NCBI RefSeq assembly: GCF_001898315.1
Contig: NZ_MKTQ01000010.1
Coordinates: forward strand, 196,358 to 260,357
Origin: Microbacterium sp. 70-16
Lineage (GTDB): Bacteria; Actinomycetota; Actinomycetes; Actinomycetales; Microbacteriaceae
Length of the DNA: 64,000 bases
Direction of reading: 5' to 3'
How positions within the stretch are numbered: position 1 is the first letter of the stretch; every line of letters starts with the position of its first letter. The notes under the pieces were generated by a model. That model did not search any database. It was not told where the DNA came from and saw only the letters and a list, made by a program, of their open reading frames with translations. Shown piece after piece: positions 62,264-64,000 of the stretch. The position numbers and the translations under genes were made by a program.

Positions 62264-63079
62264 GTGCCCGCCAGTCCCACGCTCGTCGACTTCGCAGTCG
62301 CGCTACCGGTCGTCCTGCTGCTCTCGTACCTGATCGCGCGGGGCATCCGCGCCGTCTTCGGCCGCCGGCTCTCGCTCTCACTGCCCGTCATGACGATCGT
62401 CGCGATCCTCGGGATGAGCCTCGGCCTGCTGCTGGCGGGCCTCTTCCTGTTCGGGCAGCGTCTGTGGATGACGACCACGATCCTCGTCGTCCTCGGGTGC
62501 AGCGTCGGCCTGAGCTTCGCGGTCGCGGCCGTCGCGGCGGTCGGCCGGGGCAGTCGCCGCGACATCGACATCGCGGCGCTGTTGGCTGCGGGCGAGTCTG
62601 AGCGGGTCGAGTTCAAGGAGACCGCGCGCTGGAACGTGCGCGAAGACAAGAAGGATGCCCGCATGGAGGCCGTCGTCGCCAAGACGGTCGCGGCCTTCCT
62701 GAACAGTCGCGGCGGCACGCTGGTCATCGGAGCTGACGATGCGGGGCATCCGATCGGACTCGAACGCGACTTCTCGACGCTGCGCACCCCCGACGCCGAC
62801 CGGTTCGAGCTGTGGCTGCGCGACCTGTTGTCGGCGACGCTCGGCAAGAACGCGGCGGCGCTGCCGGTGATCCGATTCGCGGAGGTCGACGGCCGCACCC
62901 TGTGCGCGCTGCGCTGCCCGCGGTCGCCCGAGCCCGTGTTCCTCGCGCAGGGCAGTGCGACCGACCTGTGGGTGCGGGTCGGCAACTCGACCCGCTCGTT
63001 CGGCGTCGACGAGGCCGTCACCTACGTCGCGCAGCACTGGCGGCCGAGCCTGCGCACGTGGCTCCAGGGGCGCCCGTGA
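62264..63079 (+). CDS. Membrane-anchored AlbA_2 (Schlafen-type) putative ATP-binding protein
   Basis: A 271-residue protein. Three N-terminal hydrophobic segments (VDFAVALPVVLLLSYLIA; LPVMTIVAILGMSLGLLLAGLFLFG; TTTILVVLGCSVGLSFAVAAVAAV) anchor a cytoplasmic AlbA_2 domain (about residues 105-250): ESERVEFKETARW, MEAVVAKTVAAFLNSRGGTLVIGADDAG and a C-terminal YVRVGNSTR-like segment reading LWVRVGNSTRSF. AlbA_2/Schlafen-type domains bind nucleic acid or nucleotides and occur in regulators and RNases. A membrane-tethered version is uncommon. GTG 62264 starts 7 bp after the NUDIX-like stop. Confidence 0.85.
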   Translation: MPASPTLVDFAVALPVVLLLSYLIARGIRAVFGRRLSLSLPVMTIVAILGMSLGLLLAGLFLFGQRLWMTTTILVVLGCSVGLSFAVAAVAAVGRGSRRDIDIAALLAAGESERVEFKETARWNVREDKKDARMEAVVAKTVAAFLNSRGGTLVIGADDAGHPIGLERDFSTLRTPDADRFELWLRDLLSATLGKNAAALPVIRFAEVDGRTLCALRCPRSPEPVFLAQGSATDLWVRVGNSTRSFGVDEAVTYVAQHWRPSLRTWLQGRP

Positions 63080-63088
63080 CCGGATGCC

Positions 63089-64000
63089 TCAGCGCACGGC
63101 GGCCGTCGACTCGCGGGGCTGCAGGACCGGCAGCACGTACACGCGCTGCGCGGGGCGGTCGGGGCCGTCGATGAGGCGGTCGACCATCGTCTCGACCGCA
63201 AGCCGGCCGATGTGCTGCTTGGGGGGCCGCAGGGCGGTGATGGGCGGCTCGGCACTCTCGGCGACCTCGTCGTCGTAGGCGACGACCGCGAGGTCATCGG
63301 GGATCGTCCACCCGTGGTCGCGCGCGTACTGCTGCAGCAGCAGAGCCTGCGGGTCGTTGTGGATGAGCAGCGCGGTCGTCGACGTCGCCCGGCACTGCGC
63401 GAGCACGTCGACGATCGCGGCCTCGCGCGCGGCACTGTCGAGGTCGTCGAGCGCTCCGTCGATGTCGACCGGGCACTCCAGCCCCAGATCGGCGACCGCA
63501 CGCTCCCAGCCGCGGCGCAGCTGCCATGAGGTCGGTGATCCCGCCGAAGTGAGGATGCCGACGCGCCGGTGACCGAGCGAAGCGAGGTGGCCGGCCGCGA
63601 GCGCGCCGCCGAACACGTGGTCGGTCGTCACCCACTCGAGGTGTGTCAGCGCGAGCGTCGACGGCGCCCGCCGCTCGACGAGCACGACGGGGATGGGCAG
63701 CGACTCGAGCCAGTGCAGCAGTGCGCGACCGTCGGGTCCGAGCGTTTCGGGCGCGACGATCAGCCCGTGCAGGGTGCCTGATTCGACCAGCGACGCGATC
63801 TGACGGCGCTGGTCGTCGACCGAGTAGGTCGCTCCGCGCAGCACGAGCTGCACGCCCAGCTCGGTCGCCGCCGCCCGCGCGCCGATGATGACGTGCGGCC
63901 AGTAGTAGCTCAGCGAGGGCACCATCATCCCGACGCGGAACCGCACCGGCGCACTGGCGGCGGAGCTCGGGACCGACCGGTCGAGCCGGCTGCGCAGCGT
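63089..64000 (-). CDS. LacI-family transcriptional repressor, 5' part missing
   Basis: The frame is open to the right window edge, so the DNA-binding HTH lies outside. The visible 303 residues form a LacI-type periplasmic-binding-like effector domain: VGMMVPSLSYYWPHVIIGARAAATELG, ESGTLHGLIVAPE, IPVVLVERR, GHRRVGILTSAGSPTSWQLRRGWERA, and a C-terminal DDLAVVAYDDEVAESAEPPITALRPPKQHIGRLAVE. It probably responds to a sugar. It converges on the AlbA_2 gene with a 9-bp gap. Confidence 0.9.
   Translation of the reverse strand, partial: TLRSRLDRSVPSSAASAPVRFRVGMMVPSLSYYWPHVIIGARAAATELGVQLVLRGATYSVDDQRRQIASLVESGTLHGLIVAPETLGPDGRALLHWLESLPIPVVLVERRAPSTLALTHLEWVTTDHVFGGALAAGHLASLGHRRVGILTSAGSPTSWQLRRGWERAVADLGLECPVDIDGALDDLDSAAREAAIVDVLAQCRATSTTALLIHNDPQALLLQQYARDHGWTIPDDLAVVAYDDEVAESAEPPITALRPPKQHIGRLAVETMVDRLIDGPDRPAQRVYVLPVLQPRESTAAVR

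Overview
The window is 64 kb of very GC-rich DNA with strong GC3 codon bias. It has densely packed genes, many start/stop overlaps, and many genes whose start codon lies 6-7 nt after a -10-like box (leaderless starts). A heptamer, GGATGCC, is grossly over-represented. Together with the gene content (TreX-TreY-TreZ, Lhr, Nei2, ABC-F, GtrA-fused glycosyltransferase) this points to an actinobacterium of the Microbacteriaceae, most likely Microbacterium. That assignment is inference. I found no tRNA, rRNA, CRISPR array, phage gene or transposase.

Layout. 1-1338: 3' part of a large secreted-looking beta-helix protein. 1473-24263: a catabolic island of about 23 kb with short-chain dehydrogenases, a BBE-type FAD oxidase, a cyclase-ABM-fumarylacetoacetase operon, a DHDPS-superfamily lyase, an ornithine-cyclodeaminase relative, a succinate-semialdehyde-type ALDH, a quinone oxidoreductase, an odd RpiB relative, an extradiol-type dioxygenase, an FAD monooxygenase operon with cupin/VOC/SDR, and a C-C-hydrolase-like alpha/beta hydrolase. 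Three LysR and one GntR regulator sit among them. The set reads as ring hydroxylation, ring cleavage, hydrolysis, aldol cleavage and semialdehyde oxidation of an unknown (hydroxy)aromatic or N-heteroaromatic. 24303-24931: FitA/VapC-type toxin-antitoxin pair. 25068-30664: two-component system, DHA2 exporter and MacB-like ABC exporter. 30894-34864: second FAA hydrolase, APC permease, SDR, hypothetical. 34996-41690: treX-treY-treZ, trehalose from glycogen. 42517-47984: the most interesting locus, an ECF sigma factor, a small translationally coupled protein, a cytoplasmic subtilase with five NPYTKS repeats, and a TPR-CHAT (caspase-like) protein. 48255-63079: housekeeping and surface genes (HTH-less LysR-like protein, hexapeptide-repeat protein, GT2-GtrA, phosphodiester glycosidase, YitT, Nei2, Lhr, GreA-like, ABC-F ATPase, esterase, NUDIX-like, membrane-anchored AlbA_2 protein). 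63089-64000: C-terminal part of a LacI-type repressor.

Overlaid on this is an unusual load of short palindromic repeats. There are ten copies of an exactly 55-bp palindrome, three copies of an 88-110 bp family, three copies of a TCCCGAACTGATCC family, and single palindromes elsewhere. Several families are inserted in frame inside genes (treZ, treY, lhr, ABC-F, glycosyltransferase), where they encode peptide loops. No mobilising enzyme is present, so any transposase must act in trans.
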